A stretch of 64,000 nucleotides of DNA from Halomonas sp. (GTDB taxonomy: Bacteria; Pseudomonadota; Gammaproteobacteria; Pseudomonadales; Halomonadaceae). Position 1 is the stretch's first letter, and the number at the start of each line of letters is the position of its first letter. Under the pieces are notes generated by a model, which was not told the origin of the DNA, ran no database searches, and worked only from the letters and a program-made list of their open reading frames with translations. A program made the translations under genes and the position numbers. Shown piece after piece: positions 49,194 to 59,063 of the stretch. The stretch spans positions 280,917 through 344,916 of the forward strand of contig NZ_JAGOBJ010000004.1 of the NCBI RefSeq assembly GCF_017983445.1, read 5' to 3'.

Positions 49194-49462
49194 GCGCCGC
49201 CGTCTTTATCCTGCTGTTCCTGAAGGTAGCGGTCACGATGGGCGCTTGAGCAGAACCACTGCTCTTGGTCGCGCAGTGCCTCGGTTTCCGGCACATGGAC
49301 ATCACACCAGCGACAGCGCACCATCTGGCCGCCCTCATGACGTTTTAACGTTCCATGCTGTTCATCACGGGCAAGTTTATGCTGACGATACATGCCGTAA
49401 AGCTTCAGACCCACATAGAACAGTACGGCGAAAATAATCAAGCGAATGATCAAAAGGTTCAT
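49190..49462 (-). CDS. PP0621-family small membrane protein
   Basis: The 90-residue protein has one N-terminal membrane helix (LLIIRLIIFAVLFYVGLKLYG) and a C-terminal cytoplasmic metal-binding module with CRWCDVHVPE and FCSSAHRDRYL, a four-ligand pattern like a small zinc finger. This matches the uncharacterised PP0621 family. The stop codon overlaps the thiO stop on the other strand. The function is unknown. Confidence 0.85.
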   Translation of the reverse strand: MNLLIIRLIIFAVLFYVGLKLYGMYRQHKLARDEQHGTLKRHEGGQMVRCRWCDVHVPETEALRDQEQWFCSSAHRDRYLQEQQDKDGGA

Positions 49463-49590
49463 CCTTATAGGCCCTCCTAGACGGAGATGAAGTGATCAAT
49501 GCCAATGCGGGCTTTGCCAGCAGGCGGTCCTTGCGGGACAATGCATTGACGTGACAATGTTCCAAAGATTCTCAAGAGATTTTAACGCCC

Positions 49591-51225
49591 ATGCAAGACT
49601 TAACGCTGGTAATGGCCCAACTCGATCCGCTTGTCGGGGATATTCCCGGTAATGCGGCGCGTGCTATTGAAGCTGTGCGCGAAGCGCGCATTGAGCATGG
49701 GGCGGATATCGTTATCTTCCCTGAGCTGTTTTTATCTGGCTACCCGCCGGAAGATTTACTGCTACGCCCCTCCATGGAGACCCGTCTGCGCGAAGCGCGG
49801 GCCAAAATGGCGGAGAAAGTCGCCCGCGACGTATTGGTCATTATCGGCTATCCCGGGGTTCGCGAAGGCAAATGCTATAACCTGGCGGGCGTGCTGTATA
49901 ACGGCCAGTGGGAAGCCGAATACGCCAAGCAGGCGTTGCCCAACTATCAGGTCTTCGATGAACAGCGTTATTTCACGCCGGGCACTGAACCGCTGGTGTA
50001 TGAGCATAAAGGCGCCAAACTCGGGCTGCTGATTTGTGAAGACCTGTGGGAAAGCGAGCCGGTACGCTCCGCAACGGCCGCGGGGGCGGAAGTACTTATC
50101 AGCCTGAACGCTTCCCCTTACCACCAGGACAAGCCGGGTGAGCGCCTACGCCTGCTGGAGCTGCGTGCCCAGGACGTCAACCGGCCAATTATTTATGTCA
50201 ACACGATTGGTGGCCAGGATGAGCTGGTATTTGACGGCGGCTCCAAGTGCGTGGATGCCAATGGCGAGCTAAAGGTTCTCGCCCCGTATTGGCAGGCAGG
50301 CCTGATGCCGGTGCAACTGCTGCAGACCAGCGCGTCTACCTGGGAGCCACAGCCCGGTGAAATCGAGCCGGATGTAGAGCCGGAAGAGAGCCTTTACTGC
50401 GCGCTGGTAACCGGGCTTCGCGATTACGTCAATAAAAGTGGCTTTGAAGGCGTGGTGTTGGGGCTTTCGGGCGGTATCGACTCAGCGCTGTCCCTGGCAA
50501 TTGCTGTGGATGCGCTGGGGCCGCAGCGCGTGCAGGCGGTGATGATGCCGTATCACTACACCGCGGATATCTCGAAGCAGGACGCCGCCCAGCAGGCGCA
50601 AATGCTTGGCGTGCATTACGAGGTGATGCCCATCGAGCCCATGGTCGATGCCTTTATGGCGACGCTTTCGGAAAGCTTCGCCGGCACCGAGCGCGATACC
50701 ACTGAAGAGAACCTTCAGTCGCGTTGCCGGGGTGTGCTGCTAATGGCGCTGTCCAACAAGAAGGGCCTGATGGTGCTGACCACCGGCAACAAGAGTGAAA
50801 TGGCGGTGGGCTACGCCACGCTCTACGGCGATATGGTGGGTGGCTACAATGCGATAAAGGATGTGTATAAAACCTGGGTCTACCGCTTGGCTAGCTGGCG
50901 AAACACCCAGTCTCCGGCGATCCCTGAGCGCGTTATTGAGCGCCCACCCAGCGCAGAACTGGCGCCCGGACAGCAGGATAGCGACTCATTGCCTGATTAC
51001 GACGTGCTCGACGCCATCCTGTTGAGCTACATCGAAGGCGATATGAGCGCTGAAGCGATTATTGCCGCCGGTTTTGACGCTGAAGACGTTTACCAGGTGG
51101 TCAAGCTGGTAGACCGCTGCGAGTACAAGCGGAGGCAAGCCCCGGTTGGCGTGCGGGTAACATCGCGCGGCTTTGGACGCGACCGCCGTTACCCGATTGT
51201 TAACGGCTGGCAGCCGGGCGACTAA
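49591..51225 (+). CDS. nadE: Glutamine-dependent NAD+ synthetase
   Basis: The 544-residue two-domain enzyme makes NAD+ from nicotinic acid adenine dinucleotide. The N-terminal nitrilase-like glutaminase domain has the triad regions IFPELFLSGYPPED (Glu), YAKQALPNYQVFDEQRYF (Lys) and LGLLICEDLWE (Cys, about residue 150). The synthetase domain begins at about residue 290 with the PP-loop LSGGIDSALSLAI and includes LTTGNKSEMAVGYATLYGD. A terminator follows. Confidence 0.96.
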   Translation: MQDLTLVMAQLDPLVGDIPGNAARAIEAVREARIEHGADIVIFPELFLSGYPPEDLLLRPSMETRLREARAKMAEKVARDVLVIIGYPGVREGKCYNLAGVLYNGQWEAEYAKQALPNYQVFDEQRYFTPGTEPLVYEHKGAKLGLLICEDLWESEPVRSATAAGAEVLISLNASPYHQDKPGERLRLLELRAQDVNRPIIYVNTIGGQDELVFDGGSKCVDANGELKVLAPYWQAGLMPVQLLQTSASTWEPQPGEIEPDVEPEESLYCALVTGLRDYVNKSGFEGVVLGLSGGIDSALSLAIAVDALGPQRVQAVMMPYHYTADISKQDAAQQAQMLGVHYEVMPIEPMVDAFMATLSESFAGTERDTTEENLQSRCRGVLLMALSNKKGLMVLTTGNKSEMAVGYATLYGDMVGGYNAIKDVYKTWVYRLASWRNTQSPAIPERVIERPPSAELAPGQQDSDSLPDYDVLDAILLSYIEGDMSAEAIIAAGFDAEDVYQVVKLVDRCEYKRRQAPVGVRVTSRGFGRDRRYPIVNGWQPGD

Positions 51226-51246
51226 GCATAGCGCCAGACCCAACGC

Positions 51247-51287
51247 AAAAGGCTCCTGCGTAATGCTTTATAGCAGGGACCTTTTTT
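51247..51287 (+). terminator. Intrinsic terminator after nadE
   Basis: AAAAGGCTCCTGC pairs imperfectly (two mismatches) with GCAGGGACCTTTT, followed by a T-run. It lies between the convergent nadE and chemoreceptor genes. Confidence 0.82.
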
Positions 51288-51304
51288 ATTGTCGCGGTCA
51301 CGGG

Positions 51305-53008
51305 TTAGAAGCTTTCCCACTCAGGTTCTGGGTGCCGCTGGGCAGGGCTCAGGGCCGGCTGGCGCACCACAGGTGAGGTAGCCGGCGCTAGATGTTGACC
51401 AGCCGGTTGAGTAGTTTTTGGGGCAGCTTGAGGAAGTTTGAAAGCTTCCATCATTTGCAGCAGCTGGCGGGCATTCTGGCGCAGGTTGGAGGCGGACTTG
51501 GCGCTTTGATCCACCAGTGCTGCGTTCTGCTGAGTCACTTGATCCATCTCGGTAACGGCCTGGCCGACTTCCTGTACGCCGGCGCTCTGTTCGGCGCTTG
51601 CGTTACTGATCTCCTGCATGATGGTGGTCACGCGATCAATCGCCGCCACGATCTCTTCTGTAGATTTGCTTGCTTCTTCGGCGCGCTGGTTGCCGTGCTT
51701 GACGCGGTCTAGATTGCTGGCGATCAGTTGATTGATTTCGCGAGCGGCTTCCGCGCTGCGCTGGGCAAGATTGCGCACCTCTTCAGCCACCACGGCGAAG
51801 CCTCGGCCATGCTCGCCGGCGCGGGCCGCCTCAACGGAGGCATTGAGCGCCAGTATGTTGGTCTGGAAGGCGATGGAATCAATGGTCGAGGTAATACCGG
51901 CGATTTCCTGAGAGCTCTGGTTCAGCTCGTTCATGGTATCCACTACCTGATGTACCGCATCACCGCCTTTGGTAGCGAGCTGTGAAGCGCTTTGCGCTTC
52001 CTGGCTTGCCTGTTCGGAATTTTCTGCGTTGAGTTTTACCGTGCTGTTGAGCTGCTCCATGGCGGAAGCCGTTTCGGCCAGGGCGCTAGCCTGCTGCTCG
52101 GTGCGTGATGACAGGTCGTTGTTGCCTTCCGCGATCTGTTCGCTGTTGGATGCCACTGCTTCCGCCGAGGCGCGCACCTGGGTAACAATGGTTTGTAGCT
52201 GCTGGGCCATGGCCACCTGAGAAGCCATGATACTGCGCGTGTCGCCTTTTTTGAGCTGCCCTTTGGTGGTTAGCTCACCCCGTCCGATAGCTTCGGCAAA
52301 GGCTTTGACTTCATGCGGCTCGGCGCCCAGCTCGCGCAGCAATTGACGGGAGAGAAACATTGCAATCAAGCCACCCACCAGCAGCGCAAACAGCGTCAAA
52401 CCCAGCATCAGCATTTGAAAGCCCGACGCGGTTGCACGTGCCTCTGACGTGCTGACATCGTTGATCCGGGTCTGCATGTCGATAAACTGATTGATACGGT
52501 TTAACCACTCGCTATAGGCAGGTCCTGCCTGGTCAAGCATTAGCGTTCGTTCGGCCTCATCAGTGCCTGCATCGTGGGCGTCAATGACCTGCTGGGTCAG
52601 GCCGCGGGTAATCACGGCCTGGCGTTCAATCATATCAAGCAGATTCACCTGCTCGGGCGTGGTCGAGTATTGGTTGATGATCTGCTGCATGCCAGCCGTG
52701 GCGGTTCGGTAATCATTTTGCAGGCTTTGAAGCTCGGCGCGTAGGGCGCTTTGGCGGCCATTGTCCGTCGTCATGACAATATCGCGCAGAGCAATGGCGC
52801 GATCATGCACGCTGCCGCGCATGTCCACGGCAAACCGCTGCTTGGTGCCATTGATATCGTTGATGGCGGTAAGCCCGTGATTGATTTGATTGACCTGATA
52901 GATACCGGTAGCCGTCAGTGCTATCAGCAGTGCCAGTATGGTGGAAAAGGCCAGTATTAGGCGCGTACTTATCTTAGCGCCTGCAAAACGGGCGTTTGAC
53001 GTGAGCAT
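51305..53008 (-). CDS. Methyl-accepting chemotaxis protein with C-terminal CheR-docking tail
   Basis: The 567-residue chemoreceptor has a first membrane helix (about residues 17-40), a four-helix periplasmic sensor of about 150 residues, a second helix ([18 protein letters not shown]), a HAMP domain and a signalling hairpin with [20 protein letters not shown] and [19 protein letters not shown]. The last five residues EWESF resemble the NWETF tail that recruits the methyltransferase CheR. AAGGA precedes the ATG. The ligand is unknown. No flagellar or che genes are nearby. Confidence 0.93.
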   Translation of the reverse strand: MLTSNARFAGAKISTRLILAFSTILALLIALTATGIYQVNQINHGLTAINDINGTKQRFAVDMRGSVHDRAIALRDIVMTTDNGRQSALRAELQSLQNDYRTATAGMQQIINQYSTTPEQVNLLDMIERQAVITRGLTQQVIDAHDAGTDEAERTLMLDQAGPAYSEWLNRINQFIDMQTRINDVSTSEARATASGFQMLMLGLTLFALLVGGLIAMFLSRQLLRELGAEPHEVKAFAEAIGRGELTTKGQLKKGDTRSIMASQVAMAQQLQTIVTQVRASAEAVASNSEQIAEGNNDLSSRTEQQASALAETASAMEQLNSTVKLNAENSEQASQEAQSASQLATKGGDAVHQVVDTMNELNQSSQEIAGITSTIDSIAFQTNILALNASVEAARAGEHGRGFAVVAEEVRNLAQRSAEAAREINQLIASNLDRVKHGNQRAEEASKSTEEIVAAIDRVTTIMQEISNASAEQSAGVQEVGQAVTEMDQVTQQNAALVDQSAKSASNLRQNARQLLQMMEAFKLPQAAPKTTQPAGQHLAPATSPVVRQPALSPAQRHPEPEWESF

Positions 53009-53129
53009 GATCAGTTCCTTGAATGCTGGGAGGACGCTTTTTATTAGGGGCGTGAGAATACTAGTACGCTATTTGTTTTTTTTGTACAACTATTGATTAA
53101 TTATTGGTTCGGAACTGGCTATAAACAAA

Positions 53130-53157
53130 AAAACCACGCCGAAGCGTGGTTTTATTC
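53130..53157 (-). terminator. Intrinsic terminator of bamD
   Basis: AAAACCACGC and GCGTGGTTTT form a 10-bp stem with a CGAA (TTCG on the minus strand) tetraloop. On the minus strand a long T-run follows, ending bamD transcripts. It lies 55 bases past the bamD stop. Confidence 0.93.
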
Positions 53158-53212
53158 AGAATGACAGGGCTATTGGACAGGGCTGAGCGTTGCTCAAGCC
53201 GCGCTGAAGGTG

Positions 53213-54022
53213 TCAGTCAAGATGTTTGGGTACAAAGCGGCCGCCCTGAAGCTGCTCGTGGTCTGGCGCGTTTTCGCGTAGTACGGCAAGTACTTCAGCG
53301 GCTCGGTCGTTCATGCCGAGGCCTTGGTAGCCTTCAACCATGGTGGCCAGTGCATCGCGAGTGGCGTTGGACTCAGGGTAATGCTCGACCACCCAGCGGC
53401 CACGTTCAACCGCCGCCAGATAGGCGCCACGCCGCAGGTAGTAGTCAGCCACATGCAGCTCATGGTTGGCTAGTAGCTCGCGCAAATAGACGATGCGCTG
53501 CTGAGCATCCGGCGCGTATTCGCTTTGCGGGAAGCGCTGGATCAGCTCGCGGAAATCGTTGTACGCATCACGTGAGGCGCCCAGATCACGCTTGGAAATA
53601 TCGATCAGGCGTAAGCGTTCCAGGCTGAACCGACCAGCCTGCCAGGCAGAAAGTCCGCGCAGGTAATAAGCATAATCCGCTTGTGGGTGGTCAGGATGCA
53701 GGCGAATAAAACGGCTTGCCGCTGCCCGGGCTTCTTCCCAGTCGCTATTTTCATAGTAGGCGTAGACCAGCTCTAGCTGCGCTTGCTCGGCATGAGGGCC
53801 GAAAGGATAGCGGGTATCTAGCGCTTCCAGCCGCTCGATAGCAATCGGGTAACGGTTGCTATCCAGCGCAGTGCGCGCCAGTTCGTAAAGCTCGCGCTCT
53901 TGCACCCCGGCAAACTCATCTTGTTCTTCAGCAGGTGTTGTATCGTTACTGGCGCAGCCTGCCAGAAGGGCAAGGCTTAAAGCTAGGGCACCAAAGCGGT
54001 TGGCAGCAGAAAAAACGCGCAT
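53213..54022 (-). CDS. bamD: Outer membrane assembly lipoprotein BamD
   Basis: The 269-residue lipoprotein is an essential part of the BAM complex. The signal ends in the lipobox LALLAGC. TPR-type helices follow: LYELARTALDSNRYPIAIERL, DTRYPFGPHAEQAQLELVYAY and RFPQSEYAPDAQQRIVYLREL. Three ATG codons in a row lie after GAGG; the third (54022) has the best spacing. It is divergent from rluD, a conserved pairing. Confidence 0.95.
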   Translation of the reverse strand: MRVFSAANRFGALALSLALLAGCASNDTTPAEEQDEFAGVQERELYELARTALDSNRYPIAIERLEALDTRYPFGPHAEQAQLELVYAYYENSDWEEARAAASRFIRLHPDHPQADYAYYLRGLSAWQAGRFSLERLRLIDISKRDLGASRDAYNDFRELIQRFPQSEYAPDAQQRIVYLRELLANHELHVADYYLRRGAYLAAVERGRWVVEHYPESNATRDALATMVEGYQGLGMNDRAAEVLAVLRENAPDHEQLQGGRFVPKHLD

Positions 54023-54170
54023 CATCATCCTCGTTGCAAACAAGCCTCAATCACCGAAAAGCGACGATGGCCATGATAGAATAGGTCACAGTAAGCCCAC
54101 TATAAATCACCTCGACGTAAAACGCAGGCTTAGCAGCGTTTTGTCGGGTGTTGTTAAAGGAAGTAACGTC

Positions 54171-55130
54171 ATGCCCCGGATAGTTGAAGCCATGCAACGT
54201 GTACCTGCGACGCTCGCAGGTGCGCGTTTTGACCAAGCGGCGGCGGAGTTGTTCAGCGATTACTCTCGCGAGCGACTAAAAGCATGGATCAACGCAGGTG
54301 AGCTGACCGTGGACGGCGTACAAACAAAACCGAAAGCGAAGCTACACGGCGATGAACGGCTTGTGTTGAAAGCGACCATCGAAGAAGACCGGCGCTTCGA
54401 AGCGCAGGATATACCGCTGGATATTGTTTATGAAGATGATGCGGTGATGGTCATCAACAAGCCTGCCAATATGGTTGTGCATCCCGCGGCCGGCAACCCG
54501 GATGGCACCTTGCTTAACGCGCTGCTTTACCATCACTCTACGCTTGCCGAAGTGCCGCGCGCCGGGATTGTTCACCGTCTGGATAAAGACACCACTGGCT
54601 TGATGATGGTAGCTAAAACCATCCAGGCGCAAACCGTGCTGGTCGAACAGCTGCAGGCGCGTAGCGTATCGCGTCAGTACGACGCGGTAGTTATTGGTAA
54701 GCCCGTGGCGGGCAGTACCATTAACGCGCCTATTGGTCGGCATCCGAAAGATCGCAAGCGTCAGGCGGTCACCAACTCGGGCAAGCCTGCCGTGACTCAC
54801 TTTCGCGTGGTGGAGCGGTTTCGCGCCCATACGCATGTGCGCTGCCAGCTGGAAACCGGGCGTACGCATCAGATTCGCGTGCATATGGCCCACGCCCGTT
54901 ACCCATTGATTGGCGACCCGCTTTACAGTGGCCGCGCCAGGCTGCCGCCCGGTGCTGCCGGACCGCTCAAGGAAATCCTGCGGGAATTCCCTCGCCAGGC
55001 GTTGCATGCCCGCAAGTTAAGCTTTGTACATCCGGTCAGTGGTGAAACGCTTACTTTTCATGCCGATCTGCCCGATGATCTACTAATGTTGTTGGACTAC
55101 CTGCGCGAAGACAATGAGACCATGCGATGA
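54171..55130 (+). CDS. rluD: 23S rRNA pseudouridine synthase RluD
   Basis: The 319-residue enzyme makes pseudouridines in helix 69 of 23S rRNA. An N-terminal S4 RNA-binding domain (RFDQAAAELFSDYSRERLKAW) precedes the catalytic domain with HRLDKDTTGLMMVAKT, whose Asp is catalytic (about residue 139), and GRTHQIRVHMAH. AAGGAAG precedes the ATG at 54171. The stop overlaps the pgeF start by four bases. Confidence 0.95.
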   Translation: MPRIVEAMQRVPATLAGARFDQAAAELFSDYSRERLKAWINAGELTVDGVQTKPKAKLHGDERLVLKATIEEDRRFEAQDIPLDIVYEDDAVMVINKPANMVVHPAAGNPDGTLLNALLYHHSTLAEVPRAGIVHRLDKDTTGLMMVAKTIQAQTVLVEQLQARSVSRQYDAVVIGKPVAGSTINAPIGRHPKDRKRQAVTNSGKPAVTHFRVVERFRAHTHVRCQLETGRTHQIRVHMAHARYPLIGDPLYSGRARLPPGAAGPLKEILREFPRQALHARKLSFVHPVSGETLTFHADLPDDLLMLLDYLREDNETMR

Positions 55131-55885
55131 GTGATGCCATCGATTTACGCCCCACGCTGCTGATTCCTGATTGGCCCGCGCCCGCAAGCGTGCGGGCCTT
55201 CGTTACCACGCGGGAAACGGGCCCCAGCCAAAGTGATTTTGCGGCGTTTAATCCGGCCGCTCATGTTGGCGATAATACTGAGCATGTCGCCCTTTGCCGA
55301 CGGCTGATGCAAAAAGAGATTGGCGATGAGCGCCCGCTGTTATGGTTGAATCAAACTCACGGCGCACGCGTTCAGCAAGGGTATCAGGTCGACACGCCAG
55401 AGGCGGATGCCGCCGTTGCCACCTCCGCTGAGTATGCTTGCGTGGTGCTCACCGCGGACTGCCTGCCGGTCATGTTCTGCAATCGTGCCGGAACTCAGGT
55501 GGGGGTGGCCCACGCTGGCTGGCGGGGCCTGGCGGGGGGCGTTTTGGAAGCCACGGTTGCGGCCATGAATACTGAGCCCAACGATATTCTCGTCTGGCTG
55601 GGGCCGGCGATTTCCAATGCCCAGTTTGAAGTAGGGCCTGAGGTGTACGGTGCGTTTGTTGCCGTTCACCCTGAAACGGCTGAGGCGTTTGACCATAGCC
55701 CTTACCGGATGGGCCACTATATGGCCGATTTATACCGGTTGGCGCGGTTTCGTCTGGAGGCGCTTGGCATTGAACATATCAGCGGCGGGCACTTCTGTAC
55801 GGCGTGTGAGTCACGTTTTTACTCTTACCGACGCGATGGCGGCACCACAGGCCGCATGGCGAACGTGATCTGGATCAACAAATAA
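55127..55885 (+). CDS. pgeF: YfiH/PgeF family (purine nucleoside phosphorylase fold)
   Basis: The 252-residue protein has the YfiH signature: NQTHGARV, VLTADCLPVMFCN with the zinc-binding cysteine, VAHAGWRGLAGGV, and the C-terminal GHFCTACESRFYSYRRDGG. Members act in purine nucleoside breakdown and in peptidoglycan editing. It overlaps rluD by four bases, the common rluD-pgeF-clpB order. Confidence 0.94.
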   Translation: MSDAIDLRPTLLIPDWPAPASVRAFVTTRETGPSQSDFAAFNPAAHVGDNTEHVALCRRLMQKEIGDERPLLWLNQTHGARVQQGYQVDTPEADAAVATSAEYACVVLTADCLPVMFCNRAGTQVGVAHAGWRGLAGGVLEATVAAMNTEPNDILVWLGPAISNAQFEVGPEVYGAFVAVHPETAEAFDHSPYRMGHYMADLYRLARFRLEALGIEHISGGHFCTACESRFYSYRRDGGTTGRMANVIWINK

Positions 55886-55905
55886 GCGGCTTAGCATTAT
55901 CGGCT

Positions 55906-55933
55906 CTTGAAAACGCCAGAAATGACGCCATTT
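55906..55933 (+). promoter_or_regulatory. Heat-shock (sigma-32) promoter of clpB
   Basis: CTTGAAA at 55906-55912 and CGCCATTT at 55926-55933 are separated by 13 bases, one mismatch from the CTTGAAA/CCCCATTT consensus. It lies about 95 bases before the clpB start. Confidence 0.82.
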
Positions 55934-56026
55934 AACTTGTCAAGTTAATAGTGGTTAGCACGTTGACCGACACGTTATTGGGCCACGCCGTGCGTCCGAA
56001 CGCAGGGCTGCCCTAGGAGGCTCGCT

Positions 56027-58609
56027 ATGCGTTTTGATAAGTTTACTGCCAAGCTTCAGGCTGCCATTGCCGAAGCGCAATCACTGGCCGTGGGACGCGG
56101 TCATAATCAACTAGATCCCGCTCATCTTCTCCTCGCTCTGCTGGATACCAAAGACACGGGTATTAAAGCTCTGATCGAAAAGGCCGAGGGCTCAAGCTCG
56201 CGACTGCGCGATGGGTTAGTACAGCAGTTGGATAACTTGCCCAAGGTGGGTCAGTTCGATGGTGAAGTGCAGCCCTCGCGGGACTTTATCAAGCTATTCA
56301 ACCTCACCGACCGTGAAGCGCAAAAGCGCGGCGATCAGTTCATTGCCAGTGAACTGGTGCTGCTGGCTGGGTTGGAAATGAACGGCTCACTTACCAAACT
56401 GATGAAAGACGCGGGGCTTAACCGCAAGTCGCTCGAAGCGGCGATCAATAGCCTGCGCGGCGGTGCCAGCGTTGATGACCCCAATGCAGAAGACCAGCGT
56501 GAGGCGCTCAATAAGTACACGCTCGATCTTACCCAGCGCGCGCTTGATGGCAAACTCGATCCGGTGATTGGCCGTGACGAAGAGATTCGCCGCACCATTC
56601 AGGTACTTCAGCGGCGTACCAAGAATAACCCTGTGCTGATTGGCGAGCCTGGGGTGGGTAAAACCGCCATTGTTGAAGGCTTGGCGCAGCGTATCGTCAA
56701 CGGCGAAGTGCCCGAAGGCTTAAAAGACAAGCGGGTGTTGTCGCTTGATATGGGGTCTCTGTTGGCGGGGGCCAAATTCCGCGGCGAGTTCGAGGAGCGT
56801 CTGAAAGCGGTACTCAAAGAACTCTCCCAGGAAGAGGGTCGGGTCATATTGTTTATCGATGAGCTGCACACCATGGTTGGCGCCGGTAAGGCGGAAGGTG
56901 CCATGGATGCGGGCAATATGCTCAAACCTGCCCTTGCCCGTGGCGAGCTGCACTGTGTCGGCGCCACTACGCTCGATGAGTATCGCAAATATATCGAAAA
57001 AGATGCCGCGCTTGAGCGTCGCTTCCAGAAAGTGTTGGTCGATGAACCGACGGAAGAAGATACCGTGGCAATTCTGCGTGGCTTAAAAGAGCGCTATGAA
57101 GTGCACCACGGTGTAGATATCACCGACTCGGCGATTATTGCTGCAGCGAAGCTGTCTACCCGCTATATAACCGACCGGCAGCTACCCGATAAGGCTATCG
57201 ACCTGATCGACGAGGCCGCCTCACGGATTCGTATGGAGCTTGATTCCAAGCCCGAAGCGATGGATCGCCTGGACCGGCGTTTAATCCAGCTCAAGATGGA
57301 GCGCGAAGCACTTAAGAAGGAAACCGACGAAGCCACCAAGAAGCGCCTGGAAGCGCTCAACAATCAGATTCATGAGCTCGAGCGTGAATACGCTGACCTT
57401 GATGAAATCTGGAAGGCCGAAAAAGCCAGCATTCAGGGTTCAGCGCAGTTTAAAGCCGATTTGGAACAGGCACGTCTTGATCTGGAGCAGGCCCGCCGGC
57501 AGGGCGATTTAGGGCGGATGTCGGAAATCCAGTACGGCAAGATTCCCGAGCTTGAAAAGAAAATTGCCGAAAGCGGTGAAGGTGAAGCGGATACCGCAAG
57601 CCACCAGCTGCTGCGCTCTAACGTCACTGAAGAGGAAATCGCCGAGGTTGTTTCGCGCTGGACCGGCATCCCGGTTTCCAAGATGCTTGAAGGCGAGCGC
57701 GATAAACTACTGCGCATGGAAGATGCCCTACACGAGCGGGTGGTCGGCCAAAATGAAGCGGTGGAAGCGGTGGCCAACGCCGTGCGCCGTTCACGGGCGG
57801 GCTTATCCGACCCCAACCGGCCCAACGGTTCGTTCCTGTTCCTGGGACCTACCGGGGTCGGTAAAACCGAGCTGTGTAAGTCATTGGCCAACTTCCTGTT
57901 CGATACCGAAGATGCCATGGCGCGTATCGATATGTCGGAGTTCATGGAGAAACACTCTGTGGCCCGTCTAATCGGTGCGCCTCCGGGCTATGTAGGTTAC
58001 GAAGAGGGCGGCTACTTGACTGAAGCAGTACGCCGTAAGCCTTACTCCGTGCTCTTGCTGGATGAGGTGGAAAAAGCCCACCCGGATGTGTTCAATATCC
58101 TGCTTCAGGTATTGGAAGATGGCCGGTTAACCGATGGCCAGGGGCGCACGGTGGATTTCCGCAACACCGTAATCGTGATGACCTCCAACATGGGCTCGGA
58201 CATCATTCAGCGTATGGGGGGTGACGACAATGACTATGAAGAAATGAAAAACATGGTCATGGAGGTGGTGGGTAATCACTTCCGCCCGGAGCTGATCAAC
58301 CGCATTGATGAATTGGTGGTCTTCCATGCTCTGGGGCAAGAGCAAATTCAGGCAATTGCGGGTATCCAGCTGGAGCGCTTGAGGGCCCGTTTGGCTGAGC
58401 ACGATTTAGGACTTGAGGTAAGCGATGACGCCATGGCGCAGCTGGCCGTGGTGGGGTTTGACCCGGTGTATGGCGCGCGGCCACTTAAACGCGCCATTCA
58501 AAGCCGTCTTGAAAACCCGCTGGCGCAAGACCTGCTGGCCGGCAAGTTCTCACCGGGAGATACCATCCGGGTGAGTGCTGTCGAGGGCAAGCTTGCATTC
58601 AATATCTAA
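56027..58609 (+). CDS. clpB: ATP-dependent disaggregase ClpB
   Basis: The 860-residue heat-shock chaperone rescues aggregated proteins with DnaK. It has the Clp N-domain ([19 protein letters not shown]), the first AAA+ domain with [15 protein letters not shown], the long ClpB coiled coil (about residues 410-520), and a second AAA+ domain with [15 protein letters not shown] and [23 protein letters not shown] precedes the ATG. A sigma-32 promoter is upstream. It is a paralogue of the T6SS ClpV at 17444. Confidence 0.97.
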   Translation: MRFDKFTAKLQAAIAEAQSLAVGRGHNQLDPAHLLLALLDTKDTGIKALIEKAEGSSSRLRDGLVQQLDNLPKVGQFDGEVQPSRDFIKLFNLTDREAQKRGDQFIASELVLLAGLEMNGSLTKLMKDAGLNRKSLEAAINSLRGGASVDDPNAEDQREALNKYTLDLTQRALDGKLDPVIGRDEEIRRTIQVLQRRTKNNPVLIGEPGVGKTAIVEGLAQRIVNGEVPEGLKDKRVLSLDMGSLLAGAKFRGEFEERLKAVLKELSQEEGRVILFIDELHTMVGAGKAEGAMDAGNMLKPALARGELHCVGATTLDEYRKYIEKDAALERRFQKVLVDEPTEEDTVAILRGLKERYEVHHGVDITDSAIIAAAKLSTRYITDRQLPDKAIDLIDEAASRIRMELDSKPEAMDRLDRRLIQLKMEREALKKETDEATKKRLEALNNQIHELEREYADLDEIWKAEKASIQGSAQFKADLEQARLDLEQARRQGDLGRMSEIQYGKIPELEKKIAESGEGEADTASHQLLRSNVTEEEIAEVVSRWTGIPVSKMLEGERDKLLRMEDALHERVVGQNEAVEAVANAVRRSRAGLSDPNRPNGSFLFLGPTGVGKTELCKSLANFLFDTEDAMARIDMSEFMEKHSVARLIGAPPGYVGYEEGGYLTEAVRRKPYSVLLLDEVEKAHPDVFNILLQVLEDGRLTDGQGRTVDFRNTVIVMTSNMGSDIIQRMGGDDNDYEEMKNMVMEVVGNHFRPELINRIDELVVFHALGQEQIQAIAGIQLERLRARLAEHDLGLEVSDDAMAQLAVVGFDPVYGARPLKRAIQSRLENPLAQDLLAGKFSPGDTIRVSAVEGKLAFNI

Positions 58610-58631
58610 ACAGTCCTGGTTATAACCATAT

Positions 58632-58664
58632 GCCCCTTTCGGCCTTGCCGACGGGGCTTTTTTG
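58632..58664 (+). terminator. Intrinsic terminator after clpB
   Basis: GCCCC and GGGGC with an inner GGC/GCC pair form a hairpin followed by six T, 22 bases past the clpB stop. Confidence 0.88.
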
Positions 58665-58699
58665 TCTCAAATAGCCCCTTTGCACATTCATCGGGCATT

Positions 58700-59063
58700 G
58701 ATGGTTGACATGCTAGGAGGCTAATGGAATCTTATCAGTTCCTGATTTGCGGGCGCGGACCTGACGGGTAACCCCTTTTTCCCGCGCGAAGGGTAGGCAA
58801 ACGCCTTTACCCGCCGAAGGACTTCCGGGTTTGAGCTAACCGCTCGACCTGGCCAACGCCCCGACGCGGCAATCCGCCGTGATAAGGGAGTGGCTGATTT
58901 ATATCGTCATAAATCGGTGCTCTCAGAGAGTGCAGGCCCTAACCGGGCCGTATGCCAGGGTTTGGCATCAGGTGCCGGCATGGGCCGGCAGCGGCATACC
59001 GCCGCACTCGACACCGCAGGATGTCCTGTGGATCGCACTCGAGACCTCTAGGGGAGAAATACA
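58700..59063 (+). promoter_or_regulatory. Structured 5' leader of ilvI with serial small hairpins
   Basis: About 360 bases lie before ilvI. A TTGACA (58705) could be a -35 box. AGGAGG with an ATG at 58724 opens a 15-codon frame ending at 58771 (MESYQFLICGRGPDG), which is not rich in branched-chain residues. Further on, short stems follow each other: GGGTAGGC/GCC..TACCC (58791-58812), GCGG/CCGC (58866), GATTTAT/ATAAATC (58896), GGCCC/GGGCC (58935), ATGCCA/TGGCAT (58952), GCCGGC/GCCGGC (58974), GCGG/CCGC (58991) and CAGG/CCTG (59017). There is no obvious terminator hairpin with a T-run just before ilvI. It may be a regulatory leader; the mechanism is not recognised. Confidence 0.55.

Noticed and set aside
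58724-58771. 15-codon frame before ilvI as a classical ilv leader peptide
   Set aside because: It has only one Leu and one Ile codon and no Val, its ribosome site is only three bases from the ATG, and it may overlap a promoter. It is kept only as part of the leader description.
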